From NCBI GenBank assembly GCA_026120185.1, contig JANUWF010001215.1:178068-242067 (forward strand): a stretch of 64,000 bases of DNA. The letters are read 5' to 3'. Made by a program: the position numbers and the translations under genes. Source of the stretch: Voacanga thouarsii. Taxonomy: Eukaryota; Streptophyta; Magnoliopsida; Gentianales; Apocynaceae. This document shows positions 10,936 to 22,763 of the stretch, in pieces. Under the pieces are notes generated by a model that ran no database searches, was not told the origin of the DNA, and saw only the letters and a list, made by a program, of their open reading frames with translations. The number at the start of each line of letters is the position of its first letter. Position 1 is the stretch's first letter.

Positions 10936-11406
10936 CTAAGCATAGCAGAACCCAGCATCTCTAATCCTCATTAGAGTCTTCAAAGTCAGCATCATACAAC
11001 CATCCCCCAGCATCCCGAGTCTCCTAGAACTCTCCTCGGTTTCAACCTGGTTGGGTGGTGGTACAAAGAAAGGTATAGGTGGAGATGCATAATCTATCTC
11101 CCTTGAGTCATCACCATCAGCAGTCAAATCATTCACGGGGCTAGGTGGGAGTGGGACATATTCCATGTCAATTTTCTCATCTTTATTTTCAGTAACTAAG
11201 TCTATTACAGGTATTGGAGGTGGATCAATAATCTGAACCTCATCATCACTACTCTCATCCAGAGGTATGATTGGTAGAGGTGCAGACTGCGGTGCAGGCT
11301 GAGGCACTGGTATATCTTCTAGGTGAATAGGGATGGGTGGATACCATTGCTGCCCCTTCCTTGCGGTTCTAATCATTCTAACCATCCTACAGCATAAACA
11401 AGCCAT
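10936..11406 (-). CDS. Leader ORF of element A: proline-rich acidic protein with SIM-like repeats
   Basis: An intact 156-codon minus-strand frame whose ATG lies 63 bases after the PBS and which ends before gag. The N-terminus (MACLCCRMVRMIR) is basic and cysteine-containing. Residues 23-120 are rich in P, D and E. Residues 57-60 (VQII, preceded by DESSDDE), 67-71 (VIDLV, followed by TENKDE) and 91-95 (VNDLT, followed by ADGDD) each look like a SUMO-interaction motif: a short hydrophobic core beside acidic residues. The second and third lie in an imperfect tandem repeat of about 23 residues starting PP-x-PV-x-DL. No known domain is recognised. It may be an extra protein of this element family, an N-terminal gag extension, or a chance frame. 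SUMO binding is inference only. Confidence 0.45.
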   Translation of the reverse strand: MACLCCRMVRMIRTARKGQQWYPPIPIHLEDIPVPQPAPQSAPLPIIPLDESSDDEVQIIDPPPIPVIDLVTENKDEKIDMEYVPLPPSPVNDLTADGDDSREIDYASPPIPFFVPPPNQVETEESSRRLGMLGDGCMMLTLKTLMRIRDAGFCYA

Positions 11407-11469
11407 GTTAGTAAAAAGATTAAACCTTAATAAAATAAAGCATATACTATCAATATTTGCCTAAACCTT

Positions 11470-11482
11470 GTCTCTGATGCCA
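11470..11482 (-). promoter_or_regulatory. Primer binding site of element A (tRNA-Met type)
   Basis: Minus-strand TGGCATCAGAGAC, two bases from the 5' LTR. It matches 11 of 13 positions of the TGGTATCAGAGCC site complementary to the 3' end of initiator tRNA-Met. Confidence 0.85.
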
Positions 11483-12261
11483 CTTGTAACAACCCACTAC
11501 CTTTGCCCCATTAGGGCTGGGGATGTCGCCCCGTCCACAGGACAAGGGGTCTTTATAACGAGGACACACAAAATAAAATAAAAGAAATGCTTAAAAATTA
11601 AACTTATTAGAACCCAGCAATACATGAACAAATTCAAAAATAAATGTCTGCTACTGTCTCTCAAAAGCAATACATAAGAAAAATAACAGAGAGTCTTCAA
11701 AGCATAGGCAACATTCTACCTAATGACCTTCACCACTAGATCAACCTGAAAACATGGTATAAAAGGAGGTGAGATAAAAATCTCAGTAAGCCCATGCGTG
11801 CTTTTGAGTGATTCAGGTAAAATAGTTCATGTGTGCAAGTTGTAAAAGTTTCATAAAAGAAAGTGCTGGCAAGTATTAAATATGTGTTATATATGAAGAG
11901 TGGTGTTTTGCTTTCCAAAACATGCAAGTGCACAATAAATAACAACACTCAAAAGAGGTAGCCATGGTACCACACGTTAGGCTGCATGACAATATAATGA
12001 TCAGAATGCCCCACGTTGAGCAAACTGACACAAAGTAGGAGTACGGCATATCGGGTGAGATACTCCTCCATCTCTACACCCCAAACTTACCGGTTGTCCA
12101 CTCTGGAAACACACAATCCACTTGATTGAACTTGCTAGCTCGATCCGGAATGACCTACAGGACTGGCGTCCTATCCGGAAAGGACTCACCCCTCAGAGGT
12201 GGCCACCTACTGAGAGACTTACCCTAACCCTTCAAAGACTAGTCCTAGTAGTCTTCCCTTA

Positions 12262-12273
12262 TTGAGTACTCAA
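12262..12273. other. TTGAGTACTCAA palindrome, element A 5' LTR
   Basis: Exact 12-bp palindrome about 777 bp from the LTR 3' terminus (11485). The left LTR has a one-base variant near 1483. Confidence 0.6.
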
Positions 12274-13860
12274 CGTTGTTTGTTCCACTTGGGAGAAAAA
12301 GTGATCATACAATGATTTACTTGGAAATAGCAATTATGCTTTCTAAAATTCTTTCCAAAGTTGAGTTTCATGAAAAGTTTAACATTTTGTGTAAAATCAT
12401 TTTCTTAGTTTTAAATAGCTTACTTGACTAAAAGAAAAGAAAAATTGTCCATAATTGCTTTACAATACAAATTCTCGTATGCAACGAGTTGGCTTGCCAC
12501 ATTTGGTCTTCAAATAACTCCATGCAAGAACTTACCTGATCCTTTGCTTTTATGGGATTCAAAGATCTTCCAAGGGTAACCTAACCCCGCTTGGGGTAAA
12601 CACAAGGCATAAAATAACATCCGGACCATATCTGCCTTAGATAAATAATTCCTAGTTCAACTAGTTACAACCATGACTAACCATGACCATGACATCCTAG
12701 GCTTTAATACTAGTTGATAAAGTATTTTATAAAATAAATCTAGCTTGTTGAGTTAAAATAACTAGGGATTCTAAAAAATTTACTAATAACTTATATTTTC
12801 AAATAATAACTGTAAGTATTATTGCTAATAAATAAACTAGTATTAAATATTGAATAATACTAAGTCCAAAATAATATTGGTAAATGGTAATATTTATACA
12901 ATACTATTATTAGAAATAATAAATTACACTATAATTTTTAATTAATAATTAATAGATAATAAATAACCAATGAAATTAATAATAAATAAATTATACTTAA
13001 TTTTTAATTATCAAATAATAAATACATTTTAATATAAATAATATTTATAGATATAGGTAAAAGTTTTAGTAAGGTTAATTATTATGATCCGTAAGGTCAT
13101 TTGATATTAATTAATTCTAATATTTTATCTATTAATTATATATATATATATATATTTATTTATTTATTTAATAAAAGATTTTATTTATTTAACTAGTAAC
13201 AATATTAATATTCTATTTCCAAACCTTCCTAATGTTTTTGGATCTTTTACAGTAAACATAACAATAATTCTAATTAAATTAATACAATTTGTTAATAAAA
13301 ATAATTTTAGAATTAACAAAGAAAATAGTCTTTTACCATGATTTCCTATTGCAAGAAAAGATTCATGAACACAATCCCTAACATCAAATAATAAACTAAT
13401 CCATTCCTGAATATACACTTGAATTAACACATACTATCACATGGTCAATTTCCTACTAGGCATAGTCATCATTCATGACCTCAATGAAAAATAAGAACAT
13501 AAAAGCCTAATAACCATTGGTGACATAACATCTATCATGCATTAAGACATTCATAAATCTCATTAAACAAGATAATCATTTATTGCTTCAAAATAAAAAT
13601 CCTTATAGCTTAATCATACATTCTGTCTCTCGTGTCCTAACTCCATCCCTTCCATCTATATACATATACTCAACCCCCATTCATATTTAATCTTCCTATC
13701 AACATCTAGGAGACATGAATTCAGAAATTAAAAGGAGGATTTAAGAAGAAATACTTGATAGACGATCACTTGATGATGATTTCTTGATTAGTGAAGGTCC
13801 ACGTAATTGAGAGCCTTTTGATGTCTGAAAAATAGCTATGGTTGGCCATCATCATTTTAG

Positions 13861-13862
<2 letters not shown>

Positions 13863-13908
<46 letters not shown>
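13863..13908. repeat. (GA)23 microsatellite in LTR
   Basis: Positional counterpart of 4336-4383 in the other LTR. It differs by about one unit. Confidence 0.95.
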
Positions 13909-13911
<3 letters not shown>

Positions 13912-15507
13912 AGAGCATTAGAATGGAACATTAAAAATTGAATAGAAGAGGAAGAACAAGAAGGTTATTCTTGGTTTACCCCTTGATGTTCCTAGAACCT
14001 TCAATAAAAAAATAATAATAAACTGGTTTTGCTCCATTCAAAAATTCTAGTTTGCATGATTTTGTGTTATAAAGACCAGAAATGATGACTAGGGATTAAG
14101 TCTGAGTGATCTGGAGTATTTGAGAGTGATTGGAGGTGTTTAGGATAGGTTTTGGCTTAAAGGTATGAAGTGTGTGTTCTTGGGAGAATTGAGAGAAAAT
14201 TGTTTGAGAATTGCTGGAAATGTTGTTGGTCGAAAGGTCTAGAGTAGATAGGAGTTTCGGTTTTCAGCTAGAAGGAGAGAGAAGTGTTCAGTTTTTTTGA
14301 AATTCAAACGGAGGAAAATGAGGAGTGGTAGAAGGTTAGTTAATGGTGGTTGATCATAGGAGGTCTCTTTGCTCTTCTATGGTGTAGGCTGAATGCGCTA
14401 GTTTTAGTGCAAAGAATGGAGGTTGTTCAGGTTATAATTCTGGCCAAAATTCAGTGTATAATGGCAGTGAAATTCTGGTTTGATCACTTGCTACAAGAGT
14501 GCTTTAATGGAGCAAAAATTCTAGAATTAGTTTGAAGTTCAAATGTGTTTTGGATAGAGTAATCTTAGGAGCTTTTTGAGGTGTGATCATGTAGTCTAAA
14601 CACTCAAGGTTAGTAGGGAGGTCAATGGTGTTCAGTTCATGTCTGAACAAGCTCCAATTTTCAGAGGTTTGAATGGTGGCTTTCGGCCTTGGCCTTGAGA
14701 ACCCCAAGCTGGAAATTTTCCTAGTTTTCAATGTTCAAGAATGCTTGAATGTTGATGGTTTTTTTGTGCAGAATTTTCTGCATTCTTTGGCCCACTTTGC
14801 AGCTGTTTTTCTGATGTATTTGAGGGATTTTTAATGGTGGTTTTCCAGCTTTTTACCTGAAGAAAAACAAAGGAAGTTCTAGCTGATTTGATGACCAAAA
14901 GATGGCTTTAATTCCAGCTTCCAAAGCAGTGAGTTGCTGCAGGAAAATTTCTGGTTTGCAAAGTTTGTGCACTCCGAAAATGTCCAGAATATTCTGCCTT
15001 CAACCTCACATGAAATGACTATTTTTCTGATAGCAAATGGGGTAAGAATGTTGGCTGAAATTTTTGAAAACCATACAGGAAAAATTCTGGAAATTTTCCA
15101 GATTTTCCTTTACTAAATCATGAACAAAACGAAGGTAGGATTGAAGATATAACCATAGTGATTTATTTTCCTTGGGAACCCTTCCTAACCTTTCTCCCAA
15201 TTTTCAGCCAATCCCCATCCTCAAGAGCTGATTTTCGAATTCCAATTGCTAGGGATTTATCACAGAATTTTTGAAATTGGAAAGAAGAGATTAATAGATT
15301 ATGGATAATTTAAATTATGAAGATGTTGGGACAAGGCTAGAGAAATTAAAGGAACAAGAATTCCTCTAGAATTCTTTTTAGGACATGATCACATGATGAA
15401 GACATTCTCTTCATGTCTCCCTTAAGACAACATTTCTATCTTTAAAGAATGTAAGAAAATAAAAAATTTAAACATAGTTTGGATAATCATGAATAAAACT
15501 TAAGCGA

Positions 15508-15572
15508 TGGGAGTTGAATTCAAGACCTTAGAGATTAATTCACAAAGCTCTAACCACTTAACCACACTAACA
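15508..15572 (-). other. tRNA-like segment in family-A LTR (right copy)
   Basis: Minus strand: GTGTGGTTAAGTGGTTAGAGC (A-box/D-arm-like), then GGTCTTGAATTCAACTCCC (B-box/T-arm-like, with the first conserved G of GTTC changed to A). It is at the same LTR offset as the other three copies. Confidence 0.5.
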
Positions 15573-15821
15573 CTTGTTCTTATTTTCTCGCCCAAACATC
15601 TTTCTTATCTAAAACTCAAACCATCTTTCTATTTTGACCTCAAGCAAAATTACCTTTTTACCCTTCCTACCCAATTAGCACAAGTAAGCTATTTAACCTA
15701 TAAACTATAATTCTAAAGCACATAAAATAATTCAAAAAGTATATTTTTATGCAGAATGACATGATATGCATCCCAACCCCCTTAATCTAAGGTTGTCTTT
15801 AGGTGGGGGTTTCACAACCCT

Positions 15822-16389
15822 TAATTACAAATAAAAGTCAAATTTTACCATAGTAATACATGTAGAATTACAAAAGGAATAGAAAGGTAAACTTGTAGAC
15901 AAGCCTTTTTCTTCTTCGTCTTGAAATTTTCTAGTAATCTCCTTGCTTCTTCCTTAGATCTCTAGGTCTTCCTCTCTTTTTAGTGTTTAAACTCACAATG
16001 ACGTAAGAGAAGGGTAGCCTAAGGAACCTTTGATGGACCGCGATAAAATTAAATACGTAGTGAAAGACAGCAAATTAAAATTTTTCCCAAGTCAAAGTCT
16101 TGGAATACTTACTTCTATGGCATTTTAATTGAATAACCGGAGTTAGATTTGACGGCGCTTCCTGTACTGGAACATCTATTTGTTCCACGATATACCAGCT
16201 AATCGTCGGCTCCTTTACATCAAACACTTAACACGTTTGCTAGCTCTTGACTTTTCAGAGTATTCTCGAACCTTTATAGACCTCTATTGGTGAAAGTATG
16301 CCTAGGGTGAAGAAGATAGGAAGAAAAACCAAAGAGCTAAAATGGTAAAGGAAAAATGAAGGAAAAAAGACAAAGGAAATGGTGGTTGA
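15822..16389. other. Unassigned sequence between elements A and D
   Basis: Originally continuous with position 706. No open frame of note, LTR end, PBS or PPT is seen. Some words (TAGACAAGCCTT) also occur in the D LTR near 17231, so it may be a remnant of another LTR. I cannot assign it. Confidence 0.4.
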
Positions 16390-17759
16390 TGCGTGTTTTT
16401 TAGCGTAGAAAATATTACTAACAAATTACACAATTAATTAAGCTTTAATTAAAATTCCAACCACTAAAACTATACATACGGGCAAGTATACCCATCGTAT
16501 AATATAGAGAATAGCAAGTATCATATCCACGAGAACTTAGCCTCCCACTTTACTTTACACAAATATTTATTGTTTAGCCAATAAAATAAGAAGGGAATAA
16601 AAAGAAAAATAAATAAAGATAAAAATAGATATAACTCAAGGATGAAAATTCATGTAACTAGACAATTATCTTGAAAACACAAGATTGAATCAATTAGCAT
16701 TCATCACAATCAATTGTTGTCTTAGCATCATGAAGGATTTAATATAAACCCACTTCGTTTACAACCCATGCAATCACTATCTTCTAGATAAATTAGTTAG
16801 CATATTCTATCTCGACTAACTTATCCAAAAGATGCATTAAAATTAATTCTCATATAAACCCCTATATTCTAGGTGATTTAAAACATGAAATTAGTCAATG
16901 AATCTATATTCTAGCAATCATTAACCAACCTTTGATTATCAATTTTCTAAACAATTAACCCAGTTTGCAAGCAAGTTAAGAGACAACAAATATGAAATAA
17001 ATTAATTGAAGTCATTACCAACCTCTTTATCAAGCAAGTTGATAACAAAAATCAATCAACCACCTCCGTAAGAAAATCAAGTAATCAAATACCAAGAACA
17101 ACAATCAATTGATCAAAAAGTTCCAATTAAATCAAAATCATAATCTCTAAAATAATATCAAATTACAATCAAAACATTAAATACATCATTGTTAAAGAAT
17201 AGTAAACAAAGGATAAAAGATAAAACTTATAGACAAGCCTTCTTTTTCTCCTGAAAACCTCCTTTGAAAAATGCTCATTCATGTGGTGATTGAGTAGCTA
17301 ACTTGGATCCTTCAAATCACTCCATTCTCTTGTGTTTTTCTTGTATTTATAAGCTTTCTTGATACCAAAATTCATTATTTGAGAAGTCTAATCCAAGTAG
17401 AATTCAGAAAATACCAAAATCTTTTGAAAAATACCAAATTTGTGCACAGGATTTTTGTCTTCCAAAATGGAATTGGCCAGTCGGGCCACCTGGTGCCAGG
17501 TCTATTTTGTTCTTCTTGGTTTTTGCTGTTTAACTAGAATGGACATGGTTCCTGGTCCCTTGGTTGGGCCCAGCATTAGGTGCATTCTGGAATTGTTCAC
17601 TTTTCACTTGATTTTAACTCAAATCTGCGCAAATTTTCCAAAAACATTTTTTAGAAGCAAAATGTCAAATAGGAATGAATATGCATAGTTATTACAACAA
17701 AAGTATCTCAAAACAACCTCAAATAACTAGAAATATAATGGTGATTTTAGCCCCTATCA
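16390..17759 (-). repeat. 3' LTR of element D
   Basis: Minus-strand start TGATAGGGGCTAAAATCACC (17759) and end ...CACGCA (16390), 1370 bp. Positions 16390-16958 align with 22192-22763. It includes the CAAGTATACCCATCGT block common in Tat-like LTRs. The open frame 17440-17688 has no family features. Confidence 0.8.
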
Positions 17760-17773
17760 CATGCCCCACACTT
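17760..17773 (-). promoter_or_regulatory. Polypurine tract of element D
   Basis: Minus-strand AAGTGTGGGGCATG directly before the LTR start. It is a purine-rich tract in the right place for plus-strand priming. Confidence 0.6.
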
Positions 17774-18390
17774 GAACTTTTGCTTGTCCTCAAACAAACA
17801 AGATTTAAAATAATAAGCATTTTGAACAAAACAAAATAATTTAGCAAATTTTCCCTTATAAAACTTATCCATAATGAAGACATAACCTTCTTCAAACCAT
17901 AAATATAAATTTGTCATTCACTCAAACCTTTCAAAGCCTTTTAAACTCTTGTATTAAATCAAACAATTCCAAGGCCAACAAAGTTAAGTTAAACAAGCTT
18001 ATATCTAGTGTAAGAAAATCATCCTACTCCTCAAGTAAAACCTCGATAACATAAATCATATAAGTCAAGCCATTTAACCAATTCAAGCATTATAAACTCA
18101 AATTTACTCAACTCAAGTAATGAGATAAGAAAAACACTCCATTCTCTTTTTTCCACTAAAAAATTTTTTTGATGACTTAGGAAATTAATAGCCTCAAGTG
18201 TATGGATTTCTCTTCACACACTGTATTGGCCCCCTTTTAGTCATCATATTTTTTTTAGCATTTTTTCCTCTCTTTTCTCCTTCTTGCCTTTTTTCTTTCC
18301 TAATATTCTTGCCTTTGGGATAGCCTCAAGAGAGTGTGATGCGTCTTTGTTTCTTCTCTTCCACTCACCGTATTAGCTCATTTTAAAACA

Positions 18391-18467
18391 AAAGCTCTCA
18401 CTCACTCACTCACTCGCTCACTCACTCACACACACACACACTCTCTCTCTCTCTCTCTCTCTCTCTT
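18391..18467. repeat. Compound microsatellite (CTCA)n-(CA)n-(CT)n
   Basis: Successive runs of CTCA, then CA, then CT in the element D interior. No coding context. Confidence 0.95.
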
Positions 18468-19472
18468 AATAGATGAAAGCAATTTTTTTTCAACTCACTC
18501 AACTTTTTTTTTCTTTTTATTTTATTTCCTCACATTCCTTATTCACAACTCAGAGTCCAGCAAACTTTAAATATATAATACAAGAATTACTCAACAACAC
18601 TTCCCATATTTTATCATATCATACATATTCAAACTTAAAGAATAAAATAAAACTTAAATACTCAATATAACGAAGGTTAATTTAAATTCTCAAGACTTAA
18701 TAAAATTTAACTTAATATACAAGTTTACCTTTAAATAAAAATTCAACCATAATGAATGACAAATTCATATCTAAAATTACTAAGAAAATCATCACTTTAT
18801 TATAGACAAATAAGCTCAATTTAGCTCCAATATCTCCAAACTTTCAAAATTTTAATTTTTTCAAATTTTCAACAAAATTGTTTGATACTAAGAAAACACC
18901 AAGATCATACATAAAAAGTTGGGCAAACAATATAACTAAACCACTCCCCCATACTTAAACTGTACAATGTCCTTATTGGCCAAAAGTTAACACAATAAAG
19001 CATCTCCAAAGGGACTAAAAATGATAAAGGAAGGATAGAAAGTTAAGCAATACTCCCCAGGAGTAATAAAGCTCCAATAGATATAAAAATGTGAAATAGA
19101 TAGAAGAACTTGCCCAAGAGGACTTTATTCTAACCTACAAAAGAAAACACAAATTAAAGCATAAAGAAAATAATAATAAAAGAAAGACATAGCAAAATAA
19201 AAGAAAACAAACTAAAAAACCTAAGAACGAAAATAAAGACACAACTCACTCTCCCACACATAAGAAGGAAATATTTTCCTTATTACTAGGGAAAATAACA
19301 CCTACCAACTCCAAACACAAAACAACTATACAAACTATTTCTGCTTATCATGCTTCCGCATCAAACCTTTGAAAAAGAAATTAATGCTCATTGAAAAAGA
19401 TAGGCATGATGAAAGTAGAAATAAGAGAGGGTTTTTAAAAATAGAAGGTTCATGGAGAATATTAGTTGCAAT

Positions 19473-20842
19473 TGTTAGTGTTGTGCCCTAGAGGCAATCA
19501 CTTGTACATTGTATATGACACATTTTATTTTAATAAAAGGCATTATTTATCTTACAGTTTCTTTGTTTACTTTTAAGTAATATAATTGTTCGATAAAGTC
19601 CCTAGTATAACACTGTGTTAAGGAAATCTTGATACGAGATCAAGATATGAGATTCCTACTACATTGTATAGTCCTAGTACTTAAATAGTCCCTAGTTATA
19701 GTATTAATGAGATAGGACATCATTAATGTATTAAGACTAGCATGCGTTAGACTTCCTGATTTAATCAAGTTGTGGTTCTCATATTCATGAGCATTGAGAT
19801 ACTCAAAGTTAACACATGGATGCTTGTTAATGGAACAAGTTCGTTGGATGACCTAGCTATGAGATAATCACATGGATAACTATTTAGTGCCAGTGATATA
19901 ATCTCAATATAGCAAACGTGCAAGTATCATTAGACTTGAGATCTCCAAGGTACTTTGTTTGCTGAGCATTGTATTTTTATTCCAATCTCTGGAGCTTGAT
20001 CAAGGGCTGCCTATAGGATGGATATTGGGTACATTGTGAGGTAAACGAAAGTAGTTGAGAGAGTCAATAAAGGATTCACCACTCCTAATAGTAGGGGCGA
20101 ATATCTCCTGGCCACTTGTAGGAATTACTACTCGAGAAGTCCTTGGCCAAGGTGATTGTATATTGGAAATAGTTCCAATTGATACACATCTAGAGTAGTG
20201 GGTTTCTGGTACAAGTACTATTGTATTCGGGCCAGAATTAATTATGGACTGAGTTGGCACTAATTTCGTACTCCAAACCGAATGAGATATTGTATGGTGA
20301 AAGGAGTTAATTGCACTATAGTTTGTTATTTAAGGGTTCATGTCAAGCCACTTGACTTCTTGGACTCTTGGGTGGTCATGATGTGTTGCTAGATACTGCT
20401 CATAATTTGGGAATATGGGTTTATTAATTGATGAATTAATACACCAATCCTAATTAGAATCAATATGATTAATTCTAATGAATTAAGGATTATTAATCTC
20501 AAAGACGTTTGGATTAATTCATATTCCTACCAATTGGCTGAGAAACCTAATAGGTCATACACAATAGAGGATTATATACTTAAGATGTTACTTGATAACA
20601 TAGTGGGGTTATTTGCGAGAAAGAGAAGTTGTTGTGGTCAAATTGTAATTAGTTATAATTAATAGTCCAAATTGTAATTGTGAAAACTTGATGTTTCCAA
20701 TTACAATTAGGGAATTCTAACTCTTTTAGAATTTTGAGATTGGAGTCTATTTTGAGCAGGATTTTTTGTGTGATATATGGATAACGCATGAAACCCTAGC
20801 TAAGGGTAAGACACGAAAATAACTCCAAACCCTAAAGCACAC

Positions 20843-20877
<35 letters not shown>

Positions 20878-21213
20878 TGTTCTTGAGAAACCCTAGCCGC
20901 CATCTTTTTCTGCTTGCATAGGAAATTTTGGTGCTTGGGCATTCCTCTGTGTGGACTACTATTAGAGATAATCATACACCGTGATTATAGTGGTTAGATG
21001 TGCAACTCTCGTGGAGTTTGATTAAGAAGGATTGCTGGATCACGCGTCGACATGAAGAAGAAATTTTTGTTCTTTAGACGATCAAATAAAGGTAAAAGCT
21101 ATTACCGTTGTTATCTTTATGTTTTGTTTTCCACACGTATGCGGGTCCTGGGATGGTATCTCGTTTTATTCTTCCGTTGCACCGTATAGGATACGAGCCT
21201 GAGATACCCAACA
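19473..21213 (+). repeat. Solo LTR of the copia-1/copia-3 family
   Basis: Starts TGTTAGTGTTGTGCCC and ends CCAACA, 1741 bp, with imperfect 5-bp target duplications GCAAT (19468-19472) and GTAAT (21214-21218). It matches the copia-1 LTR at 22764-24494 through most of its length. It contains a CT run near 20847-20875 and an ACCCTAG-type motif nearby. No internal sequence follows, so the element was reduced by recombination between its LTRs. Confidence 0.88.
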
Positions 21214-22164
21214 GTAATGAATATACATGCAGGATCCCCCTTCTATAACACTCTTCTAGACATGCAAATTAAGTTTCAAACATAAAGATGTAAATTATAT
21301 CTAAAAAGTGTGTACACATGAAAATCACTACTTAACCCTTCAAAAGATTTGTCATAATTGAAATTCCCCTTAAAACTTTGTATTTGAGTTTTCAATGATG
21401 GGATCAAGAAATTTTTGCTTTTTAGTGCTTTTACAAATACTAAATTATCTTCCTAAAATTGGGGTGAATGGTAGATTTTGTCAACATGCTCGAAAGGCTT
21501 CATATGATGAATCATGTAGAAACCTAACTCCTTGAAACATGTTAAACTCTATACATCATCATTTGGACCATTGTCCTCCAAGAATGGAGAGGAACCTACG
21601 AATTCATGTGACAAAGAGAGATTAGAAGTATTAGCATATAGAGAAGAATCAATACCTCCCTTTCCACATTGGGTAATTGTTCTCCGTATCCTTTCTCCTT
21701 TCCTTAGGGAATCTCTTGTTCAAGTGTATGGACCTTTATGGCATCGTCAACGAACTTGCCTAGTTGTGTGCTTTGATGGCTCATTCGTTGGGATGCTTCT
21801 TCATGTCACCTAGTGGACATGTTTGTGTTGGCAACAAAGGATTTGATTGAAGCTTCAAGTGATGTCTCACTAAAAGCGGTAATCCAAGCTTGCAAACTTA
21901 CCAACGTATCATCATTATAGCTCCTCTGGCATTGTGCCCATGAATAATTCTCCACGATGATGTTTTGAATTTCGCACTCAAAGAAAAATAAAAATAAAAT
22001 AAAATAAAAAATAAAAATAAAAACAAACAAAAAAAGAAAAATAAAGAAAAGAAAAATACACAAAATAAAAATATTCACAAACTACCAAAACACAAAAGTT
22101 AGTGATATTTACAAATATAACAATAGCTAAATTAACAAGTCTCAAGTGTTTCCGATAGTGCCTA

Positions 22165-22182
22165 TCCCCAGCAACAACGCCA
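22165..22182 (-). promoter_or_regulatory. Primer binding site of element D (tRNA-Asp type)
   Basis: Minus-strand TGGCGTTGTTGCTGGGGA, three C-to-T changes from TGGCGCCGTTGCCGGGGA, the site complementary to tRNA-Asp used by Athila/Tat elements. It is nine bases from the LTR. Confidence 0.8.
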
Positions 22183-22191
22183 AAAACTTTA

Positions 22192-22763
22192 TGCGTATTT
22201 TTTAGTGTGAAAAAATATTACCAACAAATTACACAATTAATCAAGCTTTAATTAAAATGCCAATCACTAAACCCATACATACGAGCAAGTATACCCATTG
22301 TATAGTATATGGAATATCAAATATTGAATCCACGAGAACTTATGCTCGCACCTTACTTTATCCAAATCTTTATTGTTTAGACAATAAAATGAGAAGGGAA
22401 TAAAAAGAAAAATAAATAAAGATAAAAATAGATATGACTCAATGAGGCAAATTCATGTAGATAGACAATTATCTTGAAAACATAAGATTGAATCAATTAG
22501 CATTCATCACAATCAATTGTCGTCTTGGCATCATGAAAGCTTTAATATGCACCCACTTCGTTTGTAATCCATGGAATCACTATTTTTCTAGTTAAATTAG
22601 TAAACATAATTTATCTTGACTAACTTATCCGGAAGATGCATTAAAATTAATCCTCATAGAAACCCCTATATTCTAGGTGATTTAAAACATGAAATTAGTC
22701 AATGAATCCATATTCTAGCAATCATTAACCAACCTTTAATTACCAATGTTCTAAACAATTAAC
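22192..22763 (-). repeat. 5' LTR of element D, cut by copia-1
   Basis: Matches 16390-16958 and stops at CAATTAAC, where the copia-1 LTR begins. The left copy continues at that point with CCAGTTTGC. The missing remainder is not found in this window. Confidence 0.85.

Larger units (their letters stand above)
707..15816 (-). mobile_element. Element A: full-length Ty3/gypsy chromovirus-like retrotransposon
   Basis: A complete but inactive LTR retrotransposon read on the minus strand: 5' LTR 11485-15816, PBS 11470-11482, leader ORF, gag, protease, RT, RNase H, integrase, chromodomain-like tail, PPT 6083-6095, 3' LTR 707-6082. Perfect 5-bp target duplications ACCCT lie at 702-706 and 15817-15821. 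The domain order (RT before integrase), the GPF-type integrase tail and the chromodomain remnant place it in the Ty3/gypsy chromoviruses. The very long LTRs suggest the Tekay/Del clade, which is an inference. Stops and frameshifts are scattered through gag-pol. The two LTRs differ by many substitutions and by large indels, so the insertion is old. Confidence 0.9.
11485..15816 (-). repeat. 5' LTR of element A (right copy)
   Basis: Minus-strand ends are TGTGAAACCCCC (15816) and GGGTTGTTACA (11485). The copy is 4332 bp long and is more complete than the left copy, keeping the very AT-rich part at 12710-13390 that was lost there. It contains an AT run near 13137-13155, a GA microsatellite and a tRNA-like segment. 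No coding function is visible in the short open frames. Confidence 0.9.
17774..22164 (-). mobile_element. Non-coding internal region of element D
   Basis: AT-rich sequence with no gag, protease, RT or integrase motif on either strand. It contains a mixed simple repeat at 18391-18467, an inserted copia solo LTR at 19473-21213, and an A-rich low-complexity run at about 21979-22076. Open frames such as 21532-21813 and 21806-22078 are low-complexity or unsupported. Confidence 0.7.
16390..22763 (-). mobile_element. Element D: non-coding Tat/Athila-type retrotransposon, interrupted
   Basis: Two matching LTRs (16390-17759 and 22192-22763, the latter cut by copia-1) flank about 4.4 kb without gag or pol. 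The minus-strand PBS at 22165-22182 matches tRNA-Asp. That primer, and the LTR-to-PBS spacing of nine bases, is typical of the Athila/Tat branch of Ty3/gypsy (family knowledge). Without the copia solo LTR inside it, the internal part is about 2.66 kb. It is therefore a non-autonomous (LARD-like) member that would need proteins from a relative. The right end is not in the window or was lost. Confidence 0.75.
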
